Below, one piece after another: positions 1-8,373 of a stretch of DNA of 64,000 nt (positions within the stretch are counted from its first letter, which is position 1; each line of letters starts with the position of its first letter). The notes beneath the pieces were generated by a model. The model made no database searches. It was not told where the DNA came from and worked only from the letters and a program-made list of their open reading frames with translations. The translations under genes and the position numbers were made by a program. Source of the DNA: Botryococcus braunii (taxonomy: Eukaryota > Chlorophyta > Trebouxiophyceae). The stretch spans positions 12,501-76,500 of the forward strand of contig KV908645.1 in the NCBI GenBank assembly GCA_002005505.1, in the 5' to 3' direction.

Positions 1-347
1 TCCCCAATCCCTCTCCAATTTCCAAGTCCCTTCTAGTCACAAAGTCCACCAATCACCTAAAAAGTGCCCAGGATCCACAACTGATTGCTTGTGCTAGCAG
101 GTGTACTCCCCCCCCACCTATCCAAAGCGTGCAGACTCCGGGCTGCAACATGCCATGGTGTGTGACATCTGTCCACCCACACCGGAGTGGGCGACCCACT
201 CCCAATCCCATCCCGAGGGGGTGCACACATTTGCAATCCTACCACCGGCTTGTCTGTGCAGATCCTTGCGTACCCGACAAGGACTCCCTCCTAAAGAGAG
301 CAAAGACAAGGTAACCGACCGGAGGAGCGGGCAGCAGGGGAAAGGCC
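1..347. other. noncoding 3' region of gypsy-1
   Basis: Lies downstream (minus strand) of the chromodomain stop codon. It shows no similarity to the gypsy-1 5' LTR at 13043-13520, so it is read as the untranslated segment before the 3' LTR. gypsy-2 has a comparable segment of about 930 bp. No gene seen. Confidence 0.5.
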
Positions 348-1324
348 TCAAACGGCCGTCTCGCCCCACTTGGGCGGGCCCAACTCCTGGTGACGGTGGT
401 AGGCGTTGATGGTGTCCTTTGCGTGGTCGAACATGTCCAAGGGCTCCCAGTCGTCTCCGACGTCGTAACCTGACCACAGTACCCAGTACTGGTAGGCTGG
501 GGTACCGTCCGGGAAGTGGAGGGCCCGGCTCCCCTTCATCAAGGGACGGTGACCCAGGATGCCGTCCACGACGTACTCGGCATTCTCCGTGCCGTCATCG
601 CCCTTGACCATGCGTGGTCCCGGCTGGTATTTGTAAATGCTGAGGCGGTCTGGGTTACGTGGCCCCTTGTAGAGGTCCACATATTCCACGTTTATGCGTG
701 GGTGAAACTTCAGGGCGGCGGGGACGTCCAGCTCAACAGAGTTGGGATGGACGGCAGTGACCCGGAAGGGTCCAATCCGGCGCCTGGCAAGCTTTATGTA
801 CTTCTGCGACGTCAGGGCGGCTGGGAACTTCGTCCGAAGGAGAACAAGGTCCCCCTCCTTAAAGATCACAGCCCGGCGGTGGCGGTTCGCCTGGGCCGCC
901 TGCCGCTCCTGAGCTGCAGCCAAAAACTTCCGTGCATCTTCCGGAGGAAAAGATCTGCCCGATCTGCTTTCCCCCCCTCCATGTGTCCCATAGCAAATGG
1001 AATGTTTGGGTCCTGTCCATATGTCAAGCGGAACGGTGTGGTGTTGATCGAGGCTTGCCATGTATTGTTATAGGCAAACTCTGCAACAGCCAGATGGTTT
1101 TCCCATTCTTTAGGCTTATCCCAAACATAATGTTTGAGGTAGTCCTCAAGAATCCTGTTAACCCGTTCCGTTTGTCCGTCAGATTGTGGGTGATAGGCTG
1201 TAGACCGTGCAGGTTTGCAGCCTGTTAAATTTAGGAGTATATCCATAAATTTACTCACAAACTTAGGATCCCTATCCGACACAAGTTCCTGGTGGTGGTT
1301 GTGGTGGTCACAAAGTGAGCACAC
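348..1324 (-). pseudogene. pol: gypsy-1 integrase C-terminal half and chromodomain (frameshifted)
   Basis: Continuation of the gypsy-1 polyprotein after a break. The 866-1324 frame starts at the second catalytic aspartate (VSDRDPKF) and includes the DDE glutamate context (DGQTERVNRILEDYLKHY). A frameshift with small deletion near 930-950 passes reading to the 348-1061 frame, which has the integrase C-terminal GPF/Y-like segment (RRIGPFRVTAVHP) and a terminal chromodomain (YWVLWSGYDVGDDWEP). In chromoviruses this domain directs integration to chromatin marks. About 20 residues between the first-Asp region and VSDRDP, present in gypsy-2, are missing here at about 1325, which also breaks the frame. 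Confidence 0.85.
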
Positions 1325-4300
1325 TTACTTAACCGGTCCACCACAACCCATATGGCATCATTCCCGTTTGCACTCCGTGGCAACCCCGTTATGAAATCCA
1401 TGGAAATGCTTTGCCATTTCCTAGTCGGGATTTGCAAGGGGTGAAGGAGGCCTGCGGGCAACTTGTTTGAAGCTTTGACCCTTTGACAAGAATCACAGTA
1501 GGCAACATATTCCCGCACGTCCTCTGTCATTCCCGGCCACCACCATTCCCGTTTCACCAGTTCATACATCTTGGCAAAACCAGGGTGTCCCACATACAAA
1601 GGTTCATGCAATGCCTTGAGTATATCTTGTCTTAGGTTTCTCCCCACGACTCCTTCCCCATCCTTCACCTCATAATGCCCTGGGACATACTTTCGTCCCT
1701 CCTTCCCATATTCCCATATCCCATTCCTGAAATGCACCTTCCTTCTGTTCGACCTCTTTCCCAACCACTCATCATCCATGTAAGCCCTCTTTACTAACTC
1801 CAGGAAGGGTTCACACGTGTCAAGCTGCTGGGTGACTCCGCTCGGGCGGGCCCTCCCGCCGGAGTCCATTGCGACCCGGGGCTTGACACTCCTGAGCTCG
1901 GGCTCCGCTGGCTCGACGTTGCGTCGGAGCTGCCTGGCCGCGAGGATTGGGACCCTGGACAAGGCATCTGCGACGTTAGTCTTGCCTGGCTCCCAAACCC
2001 AGAGTATGTCAAACTCCTGCAATCGCTCAGCCCACCTAGCTCTTCTCGGGCTAAGTCCTGCCTGTTGTTGCAAAAAGGTATTACACTTATGGTCAGTGGT
2101 TACGGTGACTGGTTTTCCTAACACATAACATCTCCATTCCTGTAGAGCATACACTACAGCCAGCAATTCCCTTTCCGTAGCAGAATAGTTACGCTCTGCA
2201 CTATTCAACTTTTTGCTATAGTATGCTACTACTTTCCCGTCCTGCATGAGAACTGCTCCCACCCCAAAATCACTTGCATCACATGTCACTTGGAATGGTT
2301 TCCGAAGATCAGGTAGTGATAAGATAGGGGCCTCTACCAAAGCAGTCTTCAATGCTGAAAAAGATTCCTCCTGTTCCAATTCCCATTCCCATGCCCTCTT
2401 GCTGCTTGACAACTTTGTCAAGGGAGCAGCGATGGCACTGAAGTCCCTGATAAACTTCCTGAAGTAGTTTGCAAGGCCCAGAAACCTACGGACATCCGTG
2501 GTGTTTTTGGGTACGGGCCATTCCTTGACTACTTCCACCTTTTGTGGGTCCACCTTTAATCCATCCCTTCCAATGATATGCCCCAAGTATCGAAGTTCAG
2601 AACGCATGAACTCACACTTGGGTAGCTTGGCAAAGAGTTGCTTCTCTCGCAAGCGAGCGAAGACTTTTTCCAAATGAACATAATGCATGTTTTCATCCTT
2701 GCTGAAAATGAGCACATCATCCAAATAGACAACGACAAATCCCTCCCGAATGAAATCATGGAAGATTTCATTCATCAGCCGTTGAAAAGTGGCCGGAGCA
2801 TTCGTTAAACCAAAGGGGAGCACCAGAAACTCGTACAACCCAAATGGTGTTCTAAATGCTGTCTTTGGGATATCTTCTTCTTTAAGCCGGACCTGATGGT
2901 ATCCGCTCAATAAGTCCAGGCTTGAGAAGACCTTTGCTCCTTTGAGCCTATCAAGCAAATCATCAATCCGGGGCAAGGGGTACCTATCCGGAATGGTAAT
3001 CTGGTTGACAGCTCTATAATCAATTACCATCCTATAAGTTCCTTCCTTCTTTTTAACAAAAAGAAAAGGGGATGCATAAGGTGAGTGACTAGGCCGGATG
3101 TGCCCTAATGCGAGAAGCTCATCCACTGTTTTAGTACACTCTTCCATTTCTAGAGAAGATAAACGATAAGCAGGCCTATTAGGAGGTACAGAGCCAGGTT
3201 GTATCCTGATGGTGTGATACACCTGTCTGTGCGGTGGCAATCCTGGCAAACCTTGAGGAAACAAATCACAGTACTCCCTAAGGAACACCCCCAATTGTTC
3301 CGGTTTGCCCTTCAACACCTCCTCCAATCCCAAGGATCCCGTGAGCTTACCCGACGACGACGTTTGTTCCTCCTCCTCCTCCTCTATTATTCCCTCTTCC
3401 TCCCCCTCCACTGGGGGTTCCGAGAATAATTCCGGGACCGGCCCGCCCTGGGTACCCGGTCCCGTGGAGTTGGTTGAGGAGATGTGAAATTCGTCGTCGG
3501 AGGGATCGAGCCCGTTTTCCTCCAGGGATGACTCCTGCTCATCCCATGCATACTCTTCAGGTCTCATGACAACATTCAACAAACAAAGTCTCCATTGATC
3601 TACTTTGTTCTTCCCCTTCCTCACTATGTTCATACCCCATTGCAACGTGCAGGGTAAGACTTTCCTGTGAGGGTCCAACGTTACCCACTTCCCTTGATGT
3701 TTTATTTGTGCCTTTCCAACCCCAACACTGACTGTGGCCTCCCTTAGAGACATCCAGTCTTGTCCCAGAATGAGGTCCACCCCCTCCATGATAGAATCAC
3801 ATACAAAGAAAGTATGGCGGGTGACTACCGAAGGGGTGAACCTAACACTAAGGTCAACCTTCCCCTTGGTTTCAGACAAGGACCCATCTGCAAGGACTAC
3901 TGTTGTTGCTACCTTGTGATACCTAAGCCCTTGTAGCACTTTGCCTCGGACAAAGGAATGGGTAGCCCCAGTGTCCATGAGTGCACGAAACTCCATGCCT
4001 CGAACAGTAACGGCAAAAGTCAGGTTGAGTGGGGAGAGATTTCCCACATGCCCTACATGACAAGATGGTTGTGGCATGACACATGCAAGCACAAAGGAAA
4101 AAGGAAATATTCCTGCCTTGCCCGAGAACATAAATTGTTCTCCCCTACATCCCCGAGCAAGAACTTTTAGTTTGGCCTTTGTCCTATACTCTAAGAAAAA
4201 CCTCATGCTTTTCCAGACTTTTTGACTAATAACAAAGCAGGCACCAAGGCTGGGATCATGTTTTCTCTTTGCAAAGAAATCATGCAAGCAAGCCTCTGCA

Positions 4301-4374
4301 CAATTTTTCTTAGGTACTACCAACTCAAAGGGTTCAGAGAGTGAAGACAAATAGGCCAAACAATGGGGATCCAT
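1255..4374 (-). CDS. pol: gypsy-1 pol: aspartic protease, RT, RNase H, integrase N-terminus
   Basis: Open frame of 1039 codons. In order: a pre-protease region (ACFVISQKVWKS, also present in gypsy-2); retroviral-type aspartic protease (FRALMDTGATHSFV); Ty3-type reverse transcriptase with YRMVIDYRAVNQ and catalytic YLDDVLIFSK; RNase H (VTCDASDFGVGAVL, ATERELLAVVYAL); integrase HHCC zinc region (HPGFAKMYELVKREWWWPGM, YCDSCQRVKASN) and first catalytic Asp (SMDFITGLP). True homology ends near 1325, just after DRLSKCAHF; the last codons are out of frame because of the deletion described for the downstream piece. The start ATG at 4374 lies in a different frame from gag, so expression needs frameshifting or reinitiation. 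Confidence 0.92.
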   Translation of the reverse strand: MDPHCLAYLSSLSEPFELVVPKKNCAEACLHDFFAKRKHDPSLGACFVISQKVWKSMRFFLEYRTKAKLKVLARGCRGEQFMFSGKAGIFPFSFVLACVMPQPSCHVGHVGNLSPLNLTFAVTVRGMEFRALMDTGATHSFVRGKVLQGLRYHKVATTVVLADGSLSETKGKVDLSVRFTPSVVTRHTFFVCDSIMEGVDLILGQDWMSLREATVSVGVGKAQIKHQGKWVTLDPHRKVLPCTLQWGMNIVRKGKNKVDQWRLCLLNVVMRPEEYAWDEQESSLEENGLDPSDDEFHISSTNSTGPGTQGGPVPELFSEPPVEGEEEGIIEEEEEEQTSSSGKLTGSLGLEEVLKGKPEQLGVFLREYCDLFPQGLPGLPPHRQVYHTIRIQPGSVPPNRPAYRLSSLEMEECTKTVDELLALGHIRPSHSPYASPFLFVKKKEGTYRMVIDYRAVNQITIPDRYPLPRIDDLLDRLKGAKVFSSLDLLSGYHQVRLKEEDIPKTAFRTPFGLYEFLVLPFGLTNAPATFQRLMNEIFHDFIREGFVVVYLDDVLIFSKDENMHYVHLEKVFARLREKQLFAKLPKCEFMRSELRYLGHIIGRDGLKVDPQKVEVVKEWPVPKNTTDVRRFLGLANYFRKFIRDFSAIAAPLTKLSSSKRAWEWELEQEESFSALKTALVEAPILSLPDLRKPFQVTCDASDFGVGAVLMQDGKVVAYYSKKLNSAERNYSATERELLAVVYALQEWRCYVLGKPVTVTTDHKCNTFLQQQAGLSPRRARWAERLQEFDILWVWEPGKTNVADALSRVPILAARQLRRNVEPAEPELRSVKPRVAMDSGGRARPSGVTQQLDTCEPFLELVKRAYMDDEWLGKRSNRRKVHFRNGIWEYGKEGRKYVPGHYEVKDGEGVVGRNLRQDILKALHEPLYVGHPGFAKMYELVKREWWWPGMTEDVREYVAYCDSCQRVKASNKLPAGLLHPLQIPTRKWQSISMDFITGLPRSANGNDAIWVVVDRLSKCAHFVTTTTTTRNLCRIGILSL

Positions 4375-4437
4375 GACCCTTGCGAGTCAAGTTTTGGGTT
4401 TCCCCTTCCCTTTCCCCTTCCACTTCCTTCTTCCCTT

Positions 4438-4670
4438 TCATTTTCCTTGCCAATTACCTTGCCCTCCTTGAGGTGGTGGAAGCCCTCCTTGCACTGGTGC
4501 CACCACTGGTGGGGCCTGTGGTGCAGAGGGAAAGCAACCCGGTTGAAAAACTGGTGGTTGGAACCCTCTCGCTTTAGCTTTAGCAGCCAACCACTCCCTT
4601 TTCAACTGACATTGCCATGCTTCATGGCCCAACTGTTTGCAAAAGTAACACTCCCTATTAGCGGGGATGA
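4438..4670 (-). pseudogene. gag: gypsy-1 gag C-terminus (zinc knuckle), split off by copia-A
   Basis: Encodes the nucleocapsid end of gag: a CCHC zinc knuckle of the form CYFCKQLGHEAWQC and a Pro/Gly/Gln-rich tail (PPPQGGQGNWQGK). The zinc knuckle binds genomic RNA in the capsid. Its N-terminal continuation lies at 11961-12936 on the other side of copia-A. In gypsy-2 the same protein ends in a Lys/Gly-rich tail (KGKGKGKGPKQD). Here a stop comes earlier, at the purine-rich stretch 4385-4440, probably after a small frameshift. Confidence 0.85.
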
Positions 4671-4851
4671 CCTTCTGTTATAATAGTGACAGAACATTTT
4701 TGGTGCCTTTCCCTCAGAAGAGTAATAGTGGCCAGATCAGCTTCGATGAATAATTGGTGGCAGAACCTGGGGGTTCTGCCAGATCCCATCTAGACCAATT
4801 GTACGTTGATTAGGAAGGATGAGGTAATCAGACACGATTTGCTAGAAAGGA

Positions 4852-4881
4852 TTTATGACACCGGCGTGCAAGGACGAGGCA
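4852..4881 (+). promoter_or_regulatory. predicted copia-A core promoter and transcription start
   Basis: TTTATG starts 29 bp before the first base (A, 4881) of repeat copy 1. The same spacing is seen in copia-C (TATATG, -29) and copia-E (TATATG, -29). The start of the repeat is therefore the predicted +1. No such box precedes copy 2. Inferred, not measured. Confidence 0.5.
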
Positions 4882-5027
4882 CTTGATTGGGACATTAAAG
4901 GCACTTCGGGTGCTTATCTCTTGACTGTTGCCTATCAAGTCCTCATTCACATTCGGTCACTGCTTGTTCTCCTACACACAACAAGAGTACCGACGAGCTA
5001 ATCACCCTTCGTGCCCGGGTCATACAG

Positions 5028-5357
5028 GTAAACTGACGTTAAGAGACTAAAGCCTCATTGACAACGAGTTAGGAAAGGTCTAGGTAGTATTCTTAAGTTG
5101 ATGCTAATGTTTTTCCTCGTTGAACACCGATAATGCAGACTATCGATAGTTACGTAGATTAAATAGTTTGAATTACGGAGCGATGAGAGAAAGCAAGTAG
5201 CATTGTAATGACTTGATTGGGACATTAAAGGCACTTCGGGTGCTTATCTCTTGACTGTTGCCTATCAAGTCCTCATTCACATTCGGTCACTGCTTGTTCT
5301 CCTACACACAACAAGAGTACCGACGAGCTAATCACCCTTCGTGCCCGGGTCATACAG
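5028..5357 (+). other. predicted LTR intron, copia-A (330 bp)
   Basis: Donor CAG|GTAAAC directly after repeat copy 1; acceptor CATACAG|G at the end of copy 2, with a CTAAT branch-like motif about 30 nt upstream. Splicing would join exon 1 (copy 1) to the 24-nt LTR tail and the PBS. It would also remove the UGUAA motif at 5204. Confidence 0.55.
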
Positions 5358-5382
5358 GGAACGCCAACCTCAGAAGTTTACA

Positions 5383-5412
5383 GGTTATGGGCCCACGTCT
5401 TTTCTGCTGAGG
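5383..5412 (+). promoter_or_regulatory. copia-A primer-binding site, initiator tRNA-Met anticodon/D-arm type
   Basis: GGTTATGGGCCCAC directly follows the LTR and is complementary to the anticodon loop and stem of plant initiator tRNA-Met, not to its CCA end. A second block further on (TTCTGCTG) matches the D-arm complement with one change. This is the half-tRNA priming layout known from Drosophila copia and yeast Ty5. Confidence 0.8.
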
Positions 5413-5448
5413 CATGAAAAATGTATGACTTGGGCAAAGTAGTCCGCG

Positions 5449-5973
5449 ATGGCGCGATCGAGACCAACCGGACGTATGAGCACGGGCGGAAGGAGACCAC
5501 CTCCACCTCCACCTCCTCCTCCAACCTATAACGAACGTAGAAAGGCAGGAGGAGAGAAAGGCCCACGGACGATAGAAGAACGAGCATTCCTGGTGAAGGA
5601 CTTCGTCCACGAAGCACACGGACGGGGAGCACTCACGCCCCCCCAGTGGTTCCGAGAGCGTTTTTCGATATACCCAGCTTACAAATTCACGGTTTGGGAA
5701 ATCTCATTCATCAACGGAGAGCCGGGATATTTGACACGAGCAATTTTTGAGAGGTGTTTACAGCAAACGGGAGGTCCATCGCACGAAGCATATTGGACAG
5801 AGAAAGCTGCCTACACAGCGGTTGAGCTAGCCTTGAGCAGCCTGGGAGACGACTTCATTGATCATCTGATTCTCTACGGCGGGGGAGAATTTCACGTGGA
5901 CGAGTGGGACACAGAGAACGACAGCGAGGACGAGGACGGAGACTCTAGACTGTCAGAAAGGAGCGACGACTGA
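5449..5973 (+). CDS. copia-A ORF1, conserved protein of unknown function
   Basis: 174 residues; I do not recognise the family. Basic N-terminus, then a run of nine prolines, then a conserved core (RTIEERAFLVKDFVHEAHG, WFRERFSIYPAYKFTVWE, FINGEPGYLTRAIFERC, EAYWTEKAAYTAVELAL) and a very acidic tail rich in D, E and S. It lies between the PBS and gag and ends 15 bp before the gag ATG. Homologues occupy the same position in copia-B0, B1, B3, C and E, with the core kept while the ends vary, which implies selection. No zinc knuckle, membrane segment or enzyme motif is visible. A capsid accessory, RNA-binding or regulatory role is possible but not shown. Confidence 0.85.
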   Translation: MARSRPTGRMSTGGRRPPPPPPPPPTYNERRKAGGEKGPRTIEERAFLVKDFVHEAHGRGALTPPQWFRERFSIYPAYKFTVWEISFINGEPGYLTRAIFERCLQQTGGPSHEAYWTEKAAYTAVELALSSLGDDFIDHLILYGGGEFHVDEWDTENDSEDEDGDSRLSERSDD

Positions 5974-5988
5974 CAGGGTCAGAACAGC

Positions 5989-8373
5989 ATGAAGAAGAAA
6001 GGTACCAGCATCAGCTCTGAATCAAAGTCAGCAGGAGAGGAATCCACGTCAACTCCTACCAGGGAGCCTTGCACTCCCAGCACCTCCAGAGGGGAAGGAG
6101 ACACCCTCCCCAAGGTTATTGCCACTCAGGTCAAGGTCCATATAAAACTGCTACGAAAGGGCCAGAACTTTGTGGTTTGGGATAATGCTTTCACTGCAGC
6201 AAATGATGCCAAGGGTTCCTTGCCAGCCATCCAACAATCTATGCCTGGGACCACCCACAATGCTGCTGCGTTGTTGTTGTTGTATGAGTCAGTACCAGAA
6301 GACTGGTTGGGGGAGCTGTCAAGTAAGCCATCTGCCTATGATGCATATGTGTATATCTGTAGGAAGTTTGTGGGAGGCTACAATACTCAGGCGAATGCTG
6401 ACTGGCTAAAGGAGATGTCCCGTGGCATGAAACAAGGGGAAACCATCTCTCAGTATGTCAATAGGATTATCAATCTGAAAGGTTGCTTGAAACGCAATGG
6501 ACATGATCTTCTAGATGGGCACGTGGCCACCCAGATTGTGCAGGGGCTACCAGCAGCAGCCAACCCCCCTGGACTACTACCCACAGCAGTTGCTTATCCC
6601 CTGGACCAACTAGCAGATCTCATCTCCACCACAGCAGAAGCAGTGGGCTACGATGATGACCCAGACCTGCCTGCAGTGGTCATGATTGCCCCACCAGTGC
6701 AGACTGTTGCAGCCCCTGCACCCACTGCCTGTGCTTTGGCTCAGACCAGACAGCCTGCAGACACAGAGACCAAGGTGGAGGTACGTGGTACATGCAACTA
6801 CTGCCACAAAAAGGGACACTTCTGGAGAGACTGCCGCAAGAGACAGAGGGACGCTGAAACCCAGAGGAATGTGGTGGCAGCAGTGCAGCAACTGGCGGGC
6901 ATGTGGCCCCAAGGTCAGTTTCCTGGAGGACCCCAGCCCCCTCCAGCAGTCCAGCATATCTTCCCGGCAGTGGGGGCATTCCCGCTGCTGCATCCACCTC
7001 CTGGTCCACCTTCTCCCCCACCTGAAGGTATGCCACTCGTGGTATCCTATAATGTTCTCAAACCTTGCAAGGGGAGAAGTTCCAAACAGTCCTGGTTGGT
7101 AGACAGTGGTGCGTCAGTCCATCTTGTCAATGATCTGTCACTGTTACATGCCCCCACAGTCCATGCTGCTCCCATTCCTCTGCAGCTGGCCACGTCTGAT
7201 GCAACAGGAGGAATTACTGCCACTGGATCAATTTGCCTATTGAACCAGCAATCAATCCCGCTGTGGCTGCATCATGTCCAGTGTGTTCCCTCTGCAACGA
7301 TGAACATCCTGTCTGTGTCAGCTGCCCTTCGTGATGGAGCCTGCTTTACCACAGACAGCATGGGTGCTTTTACCACAGTCTCTGGCCCGAATGGCTGGAA
7401 GATGCCAGTTAGAGCAGAAAAAGGGCTTTATTATGTACATGACTGCTTATCTGTTCCACCAGTGCAATGGTTGTCACCAGTGGCAGCAGCAGTGAAGAGC
7501 AAACCCAAGAAGAATCTGCAGCATGATTGTGCGAAACGGTTTTTGTGGCACAGCAGAATGGGACATCCAGGCGAACCATGGATGCAGCGCCTGAGTAATG
7601 AACAGCTGGTCACAGGCATTGATACCTCCCTGTCATCCTGTGAGAACTGTCCAAAGTATTGTGAAGCATGCATTGAGGGGAAGCACACTCGTCCTCCCTT
7701 TGGAGAAAGTTCCAGGCCTGCAATAAATCCTCTTGACAGAATCCATATAGACACTGTAGGCCCTATTTCACCAGCAGCCGTCTCTGGGGAACGTTTCTGG
7801 GTGACTGTAGTTGATGAGGCATCTGGATGGAAGGCTGTCCTACCTGTAAAGTCAAAGGATGTAATTGCATCAGTTGTCAGGGACCTGATCCTATTTTGGC
7901 AGACAGAAAGAGGGACAACTGTTAAGTGCATTCGGTGTGACAGGGGCACAGAATTTATTAATTCCAGATTCAAGGAATTCTGTGCAACTCAGGGCACTAA
8001 GCTGGAGATGTCTGCCCCCTACACACCCCAGCAGAACGGGATAGCAGAGCGTGCCAACAGGACCTTGAAGGAGCGCACCAGAACCCTCCTCAACTTTGCT
8101 GGTGCCAGCCCAGTCATGTGGAAAGAGGCCCTCGAGACAGCCTGCATCCTCCTGAATATGGGACCCAGTACAGGCAGGCCTCTCACTCCTTGTGAACTAT
8201 TCATGAGATACAAGCCAGATGTGTCACTTCTTCGTACGTGGGGATGTCTGGCATTCGTGCATGTGCCTGATCAGCAGAGGGGGGTATTTGCACCAAAGGC
8301 TGTGCCTGGCATGTTCACTGGTTATTCCCCAGTGTCCAAGGCATATCGTATTTATCTGGGAGGGGGAGTCTAG
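5989..8373 (+). CDS. gag-pol: copia-A gag-protease-integrase (ends at premature TAG)
   Basis: 794 codons. Capsid-like gag of UBN2 type (residues about 40-230), CCHC knuckle CNYCHKKGHFWRDC (about 269-282), protease WLVDSGASVHLVND (about 369), pre-integrase and HHCC zinc domain (LWHSRMGHPGEPW; CENCPKYCEAC), integrase core with first Asp (HIDTVGPI, about 585), second Asp (RCDRGTEF, about 649) and Glu (QQNGIAERANRTLKERTR, about 683). The order PR-IN-RT-RH is Ty1/copia. The frame ends at TAG 8371-8373 where copia-C has TGG (Trp), so this is a nonsense mutation rather than the natural end. A C-terminal integrase and linker follow in the same frame. Confidence 0.93.
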   Translation: MKKKGTSISSESKSAGEESTSTPTREPCTPSTSRGEGDTLPKVIATQVKVHIKLLRKGQNFVVWDNAFTAANDAKGSLPAIQQSMPGTTHNAAALLLLYESVPEDWLGELSSKPSAYDAYVYICRKFVGGYNTQANADWLKEMSRGMKQGETISQYVNRIINLKGCLKRNGHDLLDGHVATQIVQGLPAAANPPGLLPTAVAYPLDQLADLISTTAEAVGYDDDPDLPAVVMIAPPVQTVAAPAPTACALAQTRQPADTETKVEVRGTCNYCHKKGHFWRDCRKRQRDAETQRNVVAAVQQLAGMWPQGQFPGGPQPPPAVQHIFPAVGAFPLLHPPPGPPSPPPEGMPLVVSYNVLKPCKGRSSKQSWLVDSGASVHLVNDLSLLHAPTVHAAPIPLQLATSDATGGITATGSICLLNQQSIPLWLHHVQCVPSATMNILSVSAALRDGACFTTDSMGAFTTVSGPNGWKMPVRAEKGLYYVHDCLSVPPVQWLSPVAAAVKSKPKKNLQHDCAKRFLWHSRMGHPGEPWMQRLSNEQLVTGIDTSLSSCENCPKYCEACIEGKHTRPPFGESSRPAINPLDRIHIDTVGPISPAAVSGERFWVTVVDEASGWKAVLPVKSKDVIASVVRDLILFWQTERGTTVKCIRCDRGTEFINSRFKEFCATQGTKLEMSAPYTPQQNGIAERANRTLKERTRTLLNFAGASPVMWKEALETACILLNMGPSTGRPLTPCELFMRYKPDVSLLRTWGCLAFVHVPDQQRGVFAPKAVPGMFTGYSPVSKAYRIYLGGGV

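Larger units (their letters stand above)
4676..5382 (+). repeat. copia-A 5' LTR with internal exon-1 duplication
   Basis: Sub-structure: U3 4676-4880; repeat copy 1 4881-5028; unique spacer 5029-5210; repeat copy 2 5211-5358 (148/148 identical to copy 1); terminal tail 5359-5382 ending in TTTACA. A TTTATG box starts 29 bp before copy 1. Copy 1 is followed by GTAAAC, copy 2 by GAACGCC. TGTAA lies at 5204-5208 just before copy 2. U3 also holds a 9-bp inverted repeat (4759-4767/4772-4780). Confidence 0.95.

Noticed and set aside
516..1073. 185-codon plus-strand frame over gypsy-1 integrase
   Set aside because: Antisense shadow of the clear integrase/chromodomain coding on the minus strand.
4881..5358. 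LTR internal repeats read as nested solo LTRs or ordinary tandem duplication
   Set aside because: No TG...CA ends or target duplications at the repeat borders, and the same borders recur in six divergent LTR types next to a TATA-like box and a GTA donor.
5211..5358. Repeat copy 2 as an alternative promoter start
   Set aside because: No TATA-like box lies upstream of copy 2 in any family; the UGUAA motif is there instead.
6610..7102. Long overlapping frames on both strands over copia-A gag (e.g. 6610-6993, 6686-7102)
   Set aside because: Shadows of gag-pol; the real frame has the zinc knuckle and protease motifs.
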